A DNA stretch of 64,000 nucleotides, from contig NC_089184.1 in the NCBI RefSeq assembly GCF_947507565.1, forward strand, positions 248,001-312,000, read 5' to 3'. Positions 42,888 through 53,982 of this stretch are shown one piece after another; the first letter of the stretch is position 1, and each line of letters begins with the position of its first letter. The notes under the pieces were generated by a model. The model had not been told where the DNA came from. It saw only the letters and a program-made list of their open reading frames with translations, and ran no database searches. The DNA is from Oscarella lobularis. Its lineage: Eukaryota; Porifera; Homoscleromorpha; Homosclerophorida; Oscarellidae. Made by a program: the position numbers and the translations under genes.

Positions 42888-44344
42888 ATGGATCAAGACA
42901 ATTCGAGCATGGACGCGTCGAGTAAGAATAAAGAACGAGTCGTTTGTTTTTCTCCTCCACCCTTCCGGTTACGGTAGAAATGAAAGATGAACCAGTCATC
43001 GTCGGCGTTGTGACTGGAATCGGCGTCGCCGTTCTCCTCCTCGCCATCTTCTGCACGATCGCCTGCTGCGTTCATCGTCGTAAACAAAAGCCAAAGGAAA
43101 GGCGCCGCAGTCGCCTCAAGATCCCTCCGCACGCCATGCCAACGGGCACGCATCGCGTCACGACGCGACGCCAAACAGAGCCGTCTCCGCGCGAACTCGC
43201 GCTCTACGCGAAGAAACGCCGCAGCAGCGCCGGCGAGAAACGATCGTCGCAAAAAGAAACGCCGTCCACGACGACGACGACGACGTCATCAGAAGGATCG
43301 ATGGTCGACATCAAAAAAATGAAACAGTGGTCTTCTTTTCCTGAACGGTTGGCGGCGGCGAAAGGACGCGGGGGCGGCGGCTATTCCTTACTCGATTCGC
43401 CCACGCCCACATCCGTGTTGGATCGTCCCGAGCTCGATCCTCCGCCTAAGCGTAGCGCGCGCGGTAGTTTGCAGTTCGCCGTGCGTTTCATGCCCAATTC
43501 GTCGCTCGTCATCGTGACGGTGATACGAGCGACGGGGCTGATAGCGGCGAATCCCTACGTCAAAGTCTACGTCGCGCCCAATTGGGGATCGTATTCGAAA
43601 CGAAAAACGGATGTCGTCTGGAACGATCGTCATCCCAATTATAATGAGACGTTCACGATCGAACGAAAGGCGAGCGAGCTCGGCGATTCGACGATCATTC
43701 TGCGAGTTCTCAATGCCGATCAATTGGCTCGGCACGTTTTACTCGGTGACGTCATCGTGCCGCTTGCAAACGCCTCGTCGCAATCTTATACCGCTTGGCA
43801 GAATTTGGATTTCGACGATGTGGGCGTGTTTCTCTCTAATTAAATTAATTAATTAATTTGATTTGATTTTAGGATGTGCAGCGCGCTTCCATTAGCGTCA
43901 CTGTCGCCTTATGTCTCTATCCCGATATAAATCTCTTTAGCGTTGCCGTTGAGCGCGTCGACGGTTTGACAAGCGAACTAACAGGTATCAATAAAAATAT
44001 GAATTATTTATTATTTAATCGTTTTCTTACTAGATGGCTATTGCAAAGGGTACTTGTACACCGAACGAGCTCTAGTCGGTAAACTGACTACGAACCACGT
44101 GGGACCGACTTTGGCGCCGTCCTTCGAAAAGGTGATGGCGTTTAACGTGCGCATGCTTCCCGTCGATCGACTCAGCGTCGTCGTACACGTCAAAGACGCA
44201 AGTCGGGCTCCATACGATCGAATCTTAGGTAGAATTGTTTTGGGCTCGCTAGCCTTTTCGGACGTAGCAAAGCAGCACTATTTGGACGCTGTTTCGAATC
44301 CAGGCACGACCGTTCGCGAGCAGCATGCACTTTTGATTGAATAG
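42888..44344 (+). CDS. Synaptotagmin-like protein, N-terminal TM and two C2 domains (1)
   Basis: Exon 1 (42888-42921, MDQDNSSMDAS) joins in frame to the exon from 42978. A 20-residue membrane segment (VGVVTGIGVAVLLLAIFCTI) near the N-terminus is followed by a palmitoylation-like CC, a basic juxtamembrane stretch and a Ser/Thr-rich linker. The first C2 domain (LQFAVRFMPNSSLVIVTVIR, PNYNETFTIERK, LRVLNADQLARH) spans to about 43830. The second (VTVALCLYPDINLFSVAVER, APSFEKVMAFNVRMLPVD, KQHYLDAV) ends at 44344. Usual calcium-binding aspartates in both C2 loops appear replaced, so membrane binding would be calcium independent. Topology and architecture are synaptotagmin/E-Syt-like; no subfamily assigned. 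Confidence 0.78.
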
Positions 44345-44440
44345 CGCTTCGTTTTCGTCCCTTTCATTTATTCATTTATTATGCTAATACTAGAAACTGA
44401 ATAATGTGACTACACTGTACTTCGACAACTTATTCCTATT

Positions 44441-46034
44441 CTAGTAGGTGGTAACTAGGTTTTCTGATGCCCAGTCGGGCGAAATGATGAAGTAGCTGCG
44501 ATTTGGACTCTTTGTCTGGGCAAAGAAAGATCGGGGATATGTACCCGGATCCGTATTCATTCGTCGGTGCTTGTGTTTGTAGGGAAGTTGTTCGAGCGGT
44601 TTTTCTTTGAATTCGTCCACGTATTTTTTAGGATCGATTTTTCTGTTTGGATACAATGGATTTATGATATATTAGGCGGCGCTAAGGTTCGTACTTCTCC
44701 ATCTTCTTCATAATGTATTTGATCTCTTTCTCTTTGAACTCTTTTATATGACTCCGGCAGCTTGTAGATCGAAGCAGAGGCGCGTCTTTTGATGACGTCA
44801 TTTTCTGCTTTTTTCCTTGCAGCGTGAAGTTCGGCTGCTTCGCTTTGGGCGGCGCTCGAGGCATCCGAGCTAAAGCTGCAGCTGTCGAGCCCGGTTTCGA
44901 GCTCGGTCGCGATCTCGATTCGTCGTCGTCATGGTGCAGCGCTTTGAAGAAGTCCATCGCGATAGCGCGCTCTGTCCATCGAAATATTTATATGTCCCAC
45001 CCCCAAAACTGCGTGAAAAACCTCTTTCCGATGCTCGTTGAAGCCAGCTCTCGACGCCAGTCTTCGCGTCGGACGTCAATGCAAACGTAACCGACTAGAA
45101 AAGTGCGTTCAGCCGAAGATAGAGCCCCATTCGAACGCGATACCTTTTGCGATTCGCTCTTTAGATCGTTTTCAACGGAGACTTCCGACTTTCCAACCTA
45201 AATAGACACGTTAGAAACAGTTGGAGAGCTCGAAAACGAAGCACCTGCTCGTCAACACCGTATTCGCCGTCGTATTCATCGTGCGGCACTAAGAAAAAAA
45301 ATCAGAATCGATGACGCAAAAAAAATGGTCGAGAAATATCACCTTGCGACCAGGCGGCCGGAATGGATCGAGTGGACGTCGCCTTGTGAGCGTACGCCTC
45401 CGGATTCAACTTGAGCTTGGATAAATTCGTCAATATTTGATCATCATCATCTAGATAAAGATAAACACAGGTAAAAGAAACAATTGTGTCTAAATCTCTC
45501 TCCCTCTCTCACCTTGGCCTGGTGGCCCATACGTTCCCCGATATTCGTCATAAAAACTCATTTTGACGTCACGTTCCATAGACCCATCCCGTTCTCCTGT
45601 TCCGCCGCCGCCACGCGGCATTTTCCACGTAACAAACGCCTGCGTACAAAAATTCGCCACCCTTCGCCCAAATCACCCATTTCGCATCGTCGCCTCATTA
45701 CCGCTCCCGGTTGAGGATTATTCCGCGGCGTGTGCACGGGCGGTCGACTCGCCTCGATCCTCAAATCATGAATAGAGACCTTTCCTCCTCGTCCTCGTCG
45801 CCGAGCTTCCTCGGCTCGACGCGAGAACATTTTCATATGCGTAATTAGAGCAGGATTCGGTCCCGCTGCACTCGTCGTATAGAAGTCAGGCACGCCGCTA
45901 CTGCCTCGCAGGAGAGCGCCGGCGGAACGCGCTCGCGGCACCGAAGCGCTGCGATCGATGCGCGCTCTCTCGCGCTGCGGTCTTCCCACGAGTCGAGCCG
46001 ATTTGACGCGTTCGGGCGGAGCGCTTGCCATTCG
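44441..46034 (-). CDS. Unrecognised W-repeat protein, paralog 1
   Basis: I do not recognise the family. From ATG 46034 the first exon encodes a basic N-terminus (ERVKSARLVGRPQRERARID) and ends near RPPVHTPRNNPQPGA. The second begins AFVTWKMPRG and has SFYDEYRGTYGPPG. Later exons include DDDDQILTNLSKLKLNPEAY and one repeat, LTSDAKTGVESWLQRASER. A long exon starting ERAIAMDFFKALHHDDDESR follows, and a 50-bp GTACGA intron joins it in frame to the last exon, ending FIISPDWASENLVTTY at 44441. Block order matches paralogs 2 and 3. Basic Ser/Arg-Pro segments and the SAxR motifs recall ciliary microtubule-associated proteins, but that is a guess. Head to head with paralog 2, 160 bp apart. Confidence 0.6.
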
Positions 46035-46194
46035 ATCGTTGTAAAAAAGCGGCTCTGCGTTGCTAGGGGAGGGTCGTGTCGCGTGGCGGGATTCACGTGA
46101 GATAAGCGACGTGCACGTGAGTGGCGACCAATCAGAAGCGTTTCGTCGAGGTCGAGGATTCTTTGCAAGAAGCGAATTGGGGGTGGGGGGCCCT
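46035..46194. promoter_or_regulatory. Divergent promoter of W-repeat paralogs 1 and 2
   Basis: 160 bp separate the start codons. CACGTGA occurs twice (about 46095 and 46114), close to GATAAGCGACGTG, which also resembles part of an X-box-like GTnRCC site. No TATA box. Joint expression of the two paralogs is likely. Confidence 0.35.
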
Positions 46195-47716
46195 ATGGCA
46201 AGTAAGGCGAAACCGCGCATCAAATCGGCTCATCCGCGATTCGCCGGGCCGTCTCCCGAACCGGAAGAGGCGGAGCCGTCCGGCGGCGGTCGGACCGGCT
46301 CGGCGGCTCGACGTCGCGTTCAGTCGGCGAAAGAGCGCAAGCAGTCGCACGACGCATCGGAGGTGTTTCCCGTTGCGAACGATTTGACGAGTCCGTCGCA
46401 AGTGGGGATGAGATGGAAGACGAGTTACAAGGCCGATTTTCAGTCGCGTCAAGGAACGAGATCCGAGCCGAGACCCACGTCAGCGACGCGACGAAATAAT
46501 CCGCATCCAAATCAGGCATTTTCCTCTCGACGACGTCAATTATTTGATTTTATTATTATTATGTTCAAATAGTCGTTCATGAATTGGCGAGTGCCGTCGA
46601 GACGACTCTCGACTGACGGTGATGAATTCGACGGACTGGCAAAAGCGCTTCAAAAAGATGCTCAGGAGAATTTTCAATTCGATTACAAAGACGCCCAAAA
46701 TGGTACACAGTGATGAAGGGATAAAGTGTTCGCGTATCTTATTCTATGTAGATGGAGATGCAAGGAATGAAGTTTTAACTGGCGTGGCGAAACTTCGAAT
46801 GGTACCCGAAAGTCGAGAATACGGCCGTCATTTGGTTCAACCGTCGCCAGGAAGACGTAAATAATTAAATAATTAAATATTTATTATTTGAGATTTATTT
46901 AGTTCCAGCTATGCCAAGAAGACCTGTTCCCAAGCAAGAGTTCCCCGATTTTCCTTCTCCTCCCAAGGAGACGAAAACAGCTAGACCAGATGTAAGAAAT
47001 ATAGAGCTTCTTCCCTTTTTCATACATTTTCCCATGATACAGAGCATTGGAGTGGCCGTTCGACCCGAACACGTTCCCGCTGTTGACGATTGGCTAAAGG
47101 GTGCAAATCAAAAAGGTACAGATTTTTTGGATACATTAGAACGAATTTCGATTATCTGACGTCAGAACAACAAGCCGTTCTGAGCATGCTCAAAGCAGCG
47201 GAAGACGCTCACATAAGCGAAGTCGTTCAAAAGACCCTTCATCCTCAAGCGACACCGGCAGTTGAAAAATGGCTACAGGAAGCGAAACCAGAAGGTAAGA
47301 GAGAGAAGTAGTAACGCGCTTTAGTGTAGGTTTTGTTTATTTATTTATTTATTCTTCGTTTAGATCGTTCCGTTGCTCTTCGACTTCTGAATACGATCTC
47401 TCCGCCTTCCGGCGATCGTCCTCCGTCTCGTCTTCAACGACGCGCCTCGTCTCCGGCTCGTCTCGTCGCTCCGTCGTCGTTTCTTCGTCGTCATCCCAGC
47501 GCTCCGCCCGTTCGCGATCCCCATCGTCGCATGAGCGTTCCCGCTCACCTCCACGACGCTCTTTCGACGAGCAAGCCCCCCGTATGGCATCATCGCTCCG
47601 TACGCAATTATCAACAACAGCAGGGTCCTCACAGAGGATCCATCTTCGGTGGCGCGCCGAGGATGAAGAGCTCGCACTTCACCATTCATCCAGAATGGCA
47701 GAGCGAGCACGCGTAG
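46195..47716 (+). CDS. Unrecognised W-repeat protein, paralog 2
   Basis: The first exon encodes MASKAKPRIKSAHPRF, a Gly/Ser-rich stretch, MRWKTSYKADFQSRQGTRSE and RPTSATRRNNPHPNQ. The second begins SFMNWRVPSRRLSTDG and has FDYKDAQNG. Later exons carry two copies of a short repeat, VRPEHVPAVDDWLKGANQK and LHPQATPAVEKWLQEAKPE, each ending at an intron. The last exon starts DRSVALRLLNTISPPSGDRP and ends GSIFGGAPRMKSSHFTIHPE followed by WQSEHA, stopping at 47714-47716. Homologous block by block to paralogs 1 and 3. No signal peptide or membrane segment; highly basic. The donor of exon 1 is uncertain. Function unknown. Confidence 0.62.
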
Positions 47717-47940
47717 AGGAAATACTGGGGGGGGAGACGCATTTTTTCCATTCATTCTTATCATCATAACTTTTTCTGTCCTGTATCTTCTCTTTCTAAT
47801 CCACGCGCACGGGGGTAGCGCTTGTCAGGTGTGCGATCGCCGCACTTCACGTGCTCCCGCCTTTAGAAACGAGTGACTCGGCGTCGATCGCACTCACAGA
47901 TAAGTGCAATCCTAATAGCAGCTCATCTCCCTCTTCCAAT

Positions 47941-49643
47941 GGCCGGAGTCTCGCAGCCGCGTCGAGCTCGCATCAAATCGGCTCACGCGCGTCTCGAGTC
48001 GAGTGCGAGCAGCCGCGACGACGCCTGCAGCACCAGCAGCGGTCTCAATTTCGTAGACTACAGTCGCACGACGCGCGCGCAGTCTGCGCGTCTTCTCAAA
48101 CGAGAGCACGAAGCATCTCGCTTCGTTTTTCCTCTATCCTCTCCCTCTTTCGACTCGACGACTCAGGGTCGACAGGCGACGAGCTACGGCGAGCAGTTTG
48201 CACCTAAATTCGGTCGTCCGGCGACGGCGCGACCGACGTCGTCGACTCGACGACATAAGCCTCATCCAGCTTCGGTATGTCGACCTACTAATTGTTTACG
48301 TGCTGATAAGGCGGAGTCGAGCTCGTCGCCTTGGTAACGTGGGGCGTTTAGCGTTTTATGGCGTGGACGCTTCCGACGAAAGTGGTCGATCATCCGCGTG
48401 CGCTTGGACCGAGTGAGGAGATTTTGACGGACACGAGGGAGAAATTCTATGAGGATTACGCTGGAGATCGCAATGGTACATCAATGAATGAATTATTATC
48501 GTCACGTGGGGGTGGGGAGACATTGTTGACTTGCAGTAGGAGACTCGAAATCAGAGGTTCTTACTCAATTGACGACTCTTCCGTTTCCTGGTGCTTCACT
48601 GAGGGACGTCAAGACACCGGGAAAAATGACAGAAGGTATAGTGGGCCCTAAGAAGATACATATATAAAACTTAATTAATCATTTATTTTAGATTTTGGTT
48701 TGACAGGAACAAAAATTGAATTTGATAAAGGCGCGGCGTCTTCTTCTCAAGAGAAGTCGATTAGCAAAAAACAGGCGAGAATGTGGTTTCCTTTGAATTA
48801 CACTTTCACAATGATATTTTCTAGGCTCAAGAATTGATTGGTCAAACAGTAAAGGCAAGTGCATCGTCAGCTCTCAAGAAATGGCTTGAAAAGGCTACAG
48901 AAGAAGGTGGGCGAGAAAACCGCGTGAATTTAACTAGATAAGATATGCAAGTAATTAGAAAAGGGCACGGTTATGAGAATGCTGAGCGCGTCGTCATCAA
49001 ACGAAAAACAAATGCAGACGGTATTTATTTATTACACGTGCGCAATAACAGTTATTAGTTGCAACATGTCAATAGTTGTTGGATGTTATCCATCCCGATA
49101 TGTTACCTGGAGTAGAAGACTGGATGAAAACAGCCGCAGAATCAGGTTACACGTTTATACTAAAGCAGAAATTTGAAATTTATTGTATTCGTAGACAAAA
49201 CAGTTGTGTATAACATGCTTCGATCGTTGAAAGAGACGAAAGAACTGACACGTGACTCGAGAATGATTCGTCGCCCTAAGCAGAGCAATCCAACAACGTT
49301 GAGGACTACACGTCATCACGTTCCTTCGGCTACTTATCCTCAAGTCCAAGTATCCGATTTGCCTCGATTTGTCGGAGATGGCTACAATCGCTGGGTTTAT
49401 GCCATGGAAACGTAAATAAATAAATGAATAAATCACAAGGTAAAGTTTATATATTTTTGGTTTAGTGGGCAGGATGTTTCGTTGCAAAAGCCTATTCCTA
49501 GCGGAAATCCAAACGTTTTGTGGCATCATAAGTCAAAGAGAAATGCACCACCTGTCACTTTTAATCAAGGATCGATATTTGCGGCGGCAAACAAATACCC
49601 TGCCCAGCACTTTGCTATTATTCCGGAATGGCCTATAGCTTAG
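47941..49643 (+). CDS. Unrecognised W-repeat protein, paralog 3
   Basis: It starts MAGVSQPRRARIKSAHARLE, has RPATARPTSSTRRHKPHPAS at the exon 1 end (donor GTATGT), and continues in frame with RFMAWTLPTKVVDHPRALGP and REKFYEDYAGDRN. A middle exon holds VKASASSALKKWLEKATEE and a later one HPDMLPGVEDWMKTAAES, two versions of the W-repeat. The last exon encodes VSLQKPIPSGNPNVLWHHKS, GSIFAAANKYPAQHFAIIPE and ends WPIA at TAG 49641-49643. Same block order as paralog 2, same direction, 224 bp downstream of it. Some middle exon borders (48500-49180) are not resolved. Confidence 0.58.
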
Positions 49644-49732
49644 TTATTTTTCACGGTCTTGGGAGTGTTTTTTTTTTCAGTCAATCATACGATTTCCCGC
49701 GCCGTTTTCTGCTACCGTGCGTTATGTAGTCA

Positions 49733-49905
49733 TGTTGCGAAGCTCTCCATTCTCGTCCTCCGTCGAGCGCTGAAGTAGCGCATTGTTCTCGATCTCGTTC
49801 TCGAACTCTCTAGTACCGGTTCGGTAAGCTTAGGGAAGGGAAGGGGACCCCAACGCCACGTGGTACGCCCTCTACCATCCACTATCTTCTTTTAGACCTA
49901 TCGCA
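49733..49905 (+). promoter_or_regulatory. Promoter and 5' leader of AAA/PDDEXK copy 1
   Basis: The sequence from TTGCGAAGCTCTCCATTCTC to the ATG is nearly identical to 51973-52145 ahead of copy 2. It includes a probable 5' UTR intron: donor CG|GTAAGCTTAG at about 49822 and acceptor CTTCTTTTAG at about 49895, 10 bases before the ATG. The identity of non-coding sequence shows that the duplication included the promoter. Confidence 0.6.
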
Positions 49906-51706
49906 ATGGAATCGGATGTCGGAACGCCGATAAAAAAAGCGAAGCTGGATTCGGCGATGGCCGCGACATCGCCACCTAAGCAGATCTGCACGTCGCTCAA
50001 CACCTTCGAAGATCATCGTCAACCGCACATGGCGTACGTTGATAAAACGGCGCTTGTCGCAGAGATGGTGTCTCCGAGCGCTGAGAAAGGCTACTTCGTC
50101 AATCGTCCGCCAAAATTCGGGAAAACCATCCTTCTCGACACGATCGCGACCTACTTCAAAGGAGATCGGGAAGCATTCCGTGGATTAGCGATTTACGATA
50201 TGCAAATGCCGTGGGAGGAATTTCCCATCATCCGTTTCTCCATGAGCGAGTTAAACGTGTGCGATGTCGATCAATTCGAAGCCAGTTTGTGTTCTTTGGT
50301 CGGTAGCAAGAAACGCGTGGTGTACAAGAAAAAAATTTATTACCTATTTATTTGCTTAGGTTGTAGAAGAAGCGAAAAGGCACGACGTCTGCTTGATGAG
50401 CCCCAACAGCAGCGATTCCACACTTCTTTTCGCATTTCTTATTGAAGATGTTTACTACAAGAAGCACGAGAAGGGTGTCGTAATCCTAATCGACGAGTAC
50501 GACTCGCCAATTCTTGAATGTCTCAACAAGGAGAATGCAGAGCTAGGCAAAGAGATCGAAGAGATTCTTGCCTCTTTCTACGAAGCTTTGACGTCTTCTT
50601 CCTCAAAAGGTTACGTACGCTTTCGTTACGTGACAGGAATAACCAGGCTTGCCAAGGACACGATCGGATCATCCTTGAATAATCTGAGTTCAATCGACGA
50701 AACATCTCCTCAACTGGCATCCTCGTGTGGCTTCACGCGTGACGAAATATTGTCAACGTTTGGCCCGGAGCTGAGCGAATTCTCGAGAAAGGCGAAAAAA
50801 TTCGAAGTTGAAGCGATGAAGGATATCGAAGAAAAGTACAACGGCTATAATTGGCATCTCTTCGGGGACAAAGCCGGACTTGTCTTCAATCCCTACGCTA
50901 TACTGTGCGTATTCAAGTGCATGGTCCTTGGCGCCTACTCGTCGGAAGAGTAGCTGCCAAAATGGCTTAAAGGCTTCCTCAATCGCTGCGACTTCTTCGA
51001 CATTGCTTCTATCATGGGCGGTCTTGTGCCAATGCGTGGACGTCCACAAAGTGTCAGCGAGCTTCTTCAATCACGTGATCTCGACTCCGTACGTCTGATC
51101 ATGTGGGAGTGCGGATTTCTCACTGCTGACTTCACCTCTGCAGACGCCGGAAAGTGCAGATTTCCCAACGACGAGGTGGCTTCCGTCGTATGGAAAAATG
51201 TCCTGAACGACATGAAGAAGGCAAAGTCCGACGAAGCCATTGAGCTGTACAGGGGCGCAGAAAGAATGGTCGAGTTCTTGATGGCGGATGATATAAAAGG
51301 TTTCGTTAGGGAAACCAAGTCGCTCATCAACAAGGTGCCAAATATAGCTCTGGGAAAAGCGGTTGAAGCGAGGAACCATGAAGCTTTTTATCACGCTGTG
51401 ATGTTCACAGTGTTGTTCATGCTTCGCGTGGACGTTCAAATCACGGAGAAAACGAGCGCGGGGGACAGAATTGATTTCATGATCGCTTCGAAGACGACGG
51501 TCTATTTAATAGAACTGAAATGCAATGGTGATATTGATCGGGCCTTGCAACAAATCAAAGAGAAGCGTTACACCGAAAATCCGGATTTCGATGAACTGTA
51601 CAAGCATCATCGAATGAAATTAGTCGCCGTTTCGTTTACGTTTGAGTCGCATGGTGGTGCTGTAGACGCTGACTACAAAGAGGAGGACCAACAACGCAAT
51701 CTCTGA
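49906..51706 (+). pseudogene. AAA-ATPase-like / PDDEXK protein, copy 1, with one in-frame stop
   Basis: Exons 49906-50319 and 50360-51706 (40-bp intron) give the same domain order as copy 2. Walker A-like NRPPKFGKT, Walker B ILIDEYDSP, YVTGITRLAK and the C-terminal nuclease motifs DRIDF and ELK are all present. A single TAG at 50951-50953 interrupts the frame after YSSEE, where copy 2 has the corresponding TAT (Tyr) codon. No other disabling change was found, and the frame stays open for 251 codons beyond it. It may be a young pseudogene, a null allele or a sequencing error; a truncated ATPase-only product is also conceivable. Confidence 0.8.
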
Positions 51707-51909
51707 TCAGGCTGATAGTACATACTGATACTGTTCTTTCAGTTTGTGTTTTCCATCTTGATTATTATACTGCAGTTTGTGTTTGATTACTCAACTAATC
51801 TTCGTTTTCTCGCCTTGACTTTCTCTTCTATAGATCCGAACTGCTCACTGAGCTACGCGGCTTGCCCGTATGTAAGCGCGCGTTAGCTCAACTCAGGCCG
51901 GACCTACAC

Positions 51910-52145
51910 GTGATTGGCCACGTGATTGACTTGCTCAGCCTCAACGCATGCGCGAGTCGCCCGAGATCGTCTTGTTGCGAAGCTCTCCATTCTCGTCCTC
52001 CGTCGAACGCTGAAGTAGCGCATCGTTCTCGATCTCGTTCTCGAACTCTCTAGTACCGGTTCGGTAAGCTTAGGGAAGGGAAGGGGACCCCAACGCCACG
52101 TGGTACGCCCTCTACCATCCACTATCTTCTTTTAGACCTATCGCA
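51910..52145 (+). promoter_or_regulatory. Promoter and 5' leader of AAA/PDDEXK copy 2
   Basis: The interval has two CACGTGATTG units (E-box plus reverse CCAAT) at about 51907-51930 and an NRF1-like palindrome CGCATGCGCG at about 51947. Both features recur upstream of the decayed copy near 20340-20375 (CACGTGATTGACG and GCGCATGCGC). The leader from about 51973 is shared with copy 1 and contains the same 5' UTR intron. Conservation across copies suggests a functional ubiquitous-type promoter. Confidence 0.5.
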
Positions 52146-53982
52146 ATGGAATCGGATGTCGGAACGCCGACGAAAAAAGCGAAGCTGGATTCGGCGATGG
52201 CCGCGACATCGCCGCCCAAGCGGATCTGCACGTCGCTCAACACCTTCAAAGATCATCGTGAACCGCACATGGCGTACGTTGATAAAACGGCGCTCGTCGC
52301 AAGAATCGTGTCTCGGAGCGCTGAGAAAGGCTACTTCGTCAATCGTCCGCGAAAATTCGGGAAGACCGTTCTCCTCGACACGATCGCGACCTACTTCAAA
52401 GGAGATCGGGAAGCATTCCGTGGATTAGCGATTTACGATATGCAAATGCCGTGGGAGGAGTTTCCCATCATCCGTTTCTCCATGAACGCACTGCGCGTGC
52501 GCAGTGCTGATCAATTTGAAGCCAATTTGTGCTCTTCGGTTGGTAGCAAGAAACGCGTAGTGTACAAAAAAAATATAGTTACCTATTTTTGCTTAGGTTC
52601 TACGAAAAGCAAAAAGCCACGACGTCTGCTTGACAAGCCCCAACAGCAGCGATTCCACACTTCTTTTCGAGAACCTCATTGAAGAAGTTTACGAAAAGCA
52701 CCAGAAAGGCGTCGTAATCCTAATCGACGAATATGACGCGCCGATTCTTCAATGTCTAAACAAGGAGAATGCAGAGCTAGGCAAAGATATCGAAGAGATT
52801 CTTGCTTCTTTCTACGGAGTTTTGAAGTCTTCTTCTTCACACGGTTACGTACGCTTTCGTTACATGACAGGGATAACCAGGCTTGTCAAGGACACGCTTG
52901 GATCATCGCTCAATGATCTTAGCTCGATCGACGACACATCTCCTCAACTGGCATCCTTGTGTGGCTTCACGCATGACGAAATCAAGTCAACGTTTGGCCC
53001 GGAGCTGAGCGAATTCGCGAGAAAGGCGAAAAAATGCGAGGATGAAGCAATGAAGGGTATCGAAGACAGGTACAACGGGTATAATTGGCATCTCTTCGGG
53101 GACAAAGCCGGACTTGTCTTCAATCCCTACGCTATACTGTGCGTATTCAAGTGCAAGGCCCTTGGCGTCTACTGGGCAGAAGAGTATCTGCCGAAATGGC
53201 TCAAAGGCTTCCTCAATCGCTGCGACTTCTTTGAGACTGCTTCTATCATAGGCGGTCTTGTGCCGATGCGTGGACGTCAACGAAGTATCACCGAGCTTCT
53301 TCAATCGCTTGATCTCGACTCCGTGCGTCTGATCATGTGGGAGTGCGGGCTTCTCACTGCCGAGTTCACTGCCGAGTTCACTTCAGAAGACGACGCTGAA
53401 GACGCCGCCGGAATGTGCCGATTTCCCAACAACGAGGTGGCTTCCGTCGTATGGAAAAATGTCCTGAACAACATGAAGGAGGCAAAGTCCAAAGAAGCCA
53501 TCGAGCTGCACAGCGGCGCAGAAAGAATGGTTGAGTTCTTGATGGCGGATGATATAAAAGGTTTCGTTGCGGAAATCAAGTCGCTCATCAACAAGGTGCC
53601 AAATGTATCTCTGGCAAACGCATCGGTTGATGTGAGGTGCTATGAAGCTTTTTATCACGCTGTGATGTTCACAGTGTTGTACATGCTTCGCGTGAACGTT
53701 AAAAAGCTTCATTGGTTCACGGAGAAAACGGGCGCGGGGGGCAGAATTGATTTCATGATCGCTTCGAAGACGACGGTCTATTTAATAGAACTGAAATGCA
53801 ATGGTAATCTTGATCGAGCCTTGCAGCAAATCAAAGATAAGCGTTACACCGAAAGTCCAGATTTGGATGGACTGTACAAGCATCATCAAATCAAATTAGT
53901 CGCCGTTTCGTTTACGTTCCAGCGTGGTGATGGTGTTGTAGGCGTTGTCCCCAAAGTTGAGGACTACGAACGAAAACGCTGA
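52146..53982 (+). CDS. AAA-ATPase-like / PD-(D/E)XK nuclease protein, intact copy
   Basis: Exons 52146-52559 and 52597-53982 (37-bp intron) give 599 residues. The N-terminal half matches the AAA-ATPase_like family common in bacteria: YVDKTALVARIV (44-55), Walker A-like NRPRKFGKT (66-74), GVVILIDEYDAPIL with Walker B (176-189), RYMTGITRL. The C-terminus matches the PDDEXK_9 nuclease: GGRIDF with Asp about 523, LIELK with Glu 536 and Lys 538, and ALQQIKDKRY. The expected role is an ATP-dependent nuclease or DNA-linked protein; substrate unknown. Residues 8-15 (PTKKAKLD) resemble the MYC nuclear localisation signal. The family may be selfish, transferred from bacteria or domesticated. The intron argues it is settled in this genome. 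Confidence 0.85.

Noticed and set aside
44682..44957. 91-codon single-exon gene starting MDFFKALHH
   Set aside because: It is better read as an exon of W-repeat paralog 1: an upstream acceptor and a GTACGA donor before its stop join it in frame to both neighbours, matching paralog 2.
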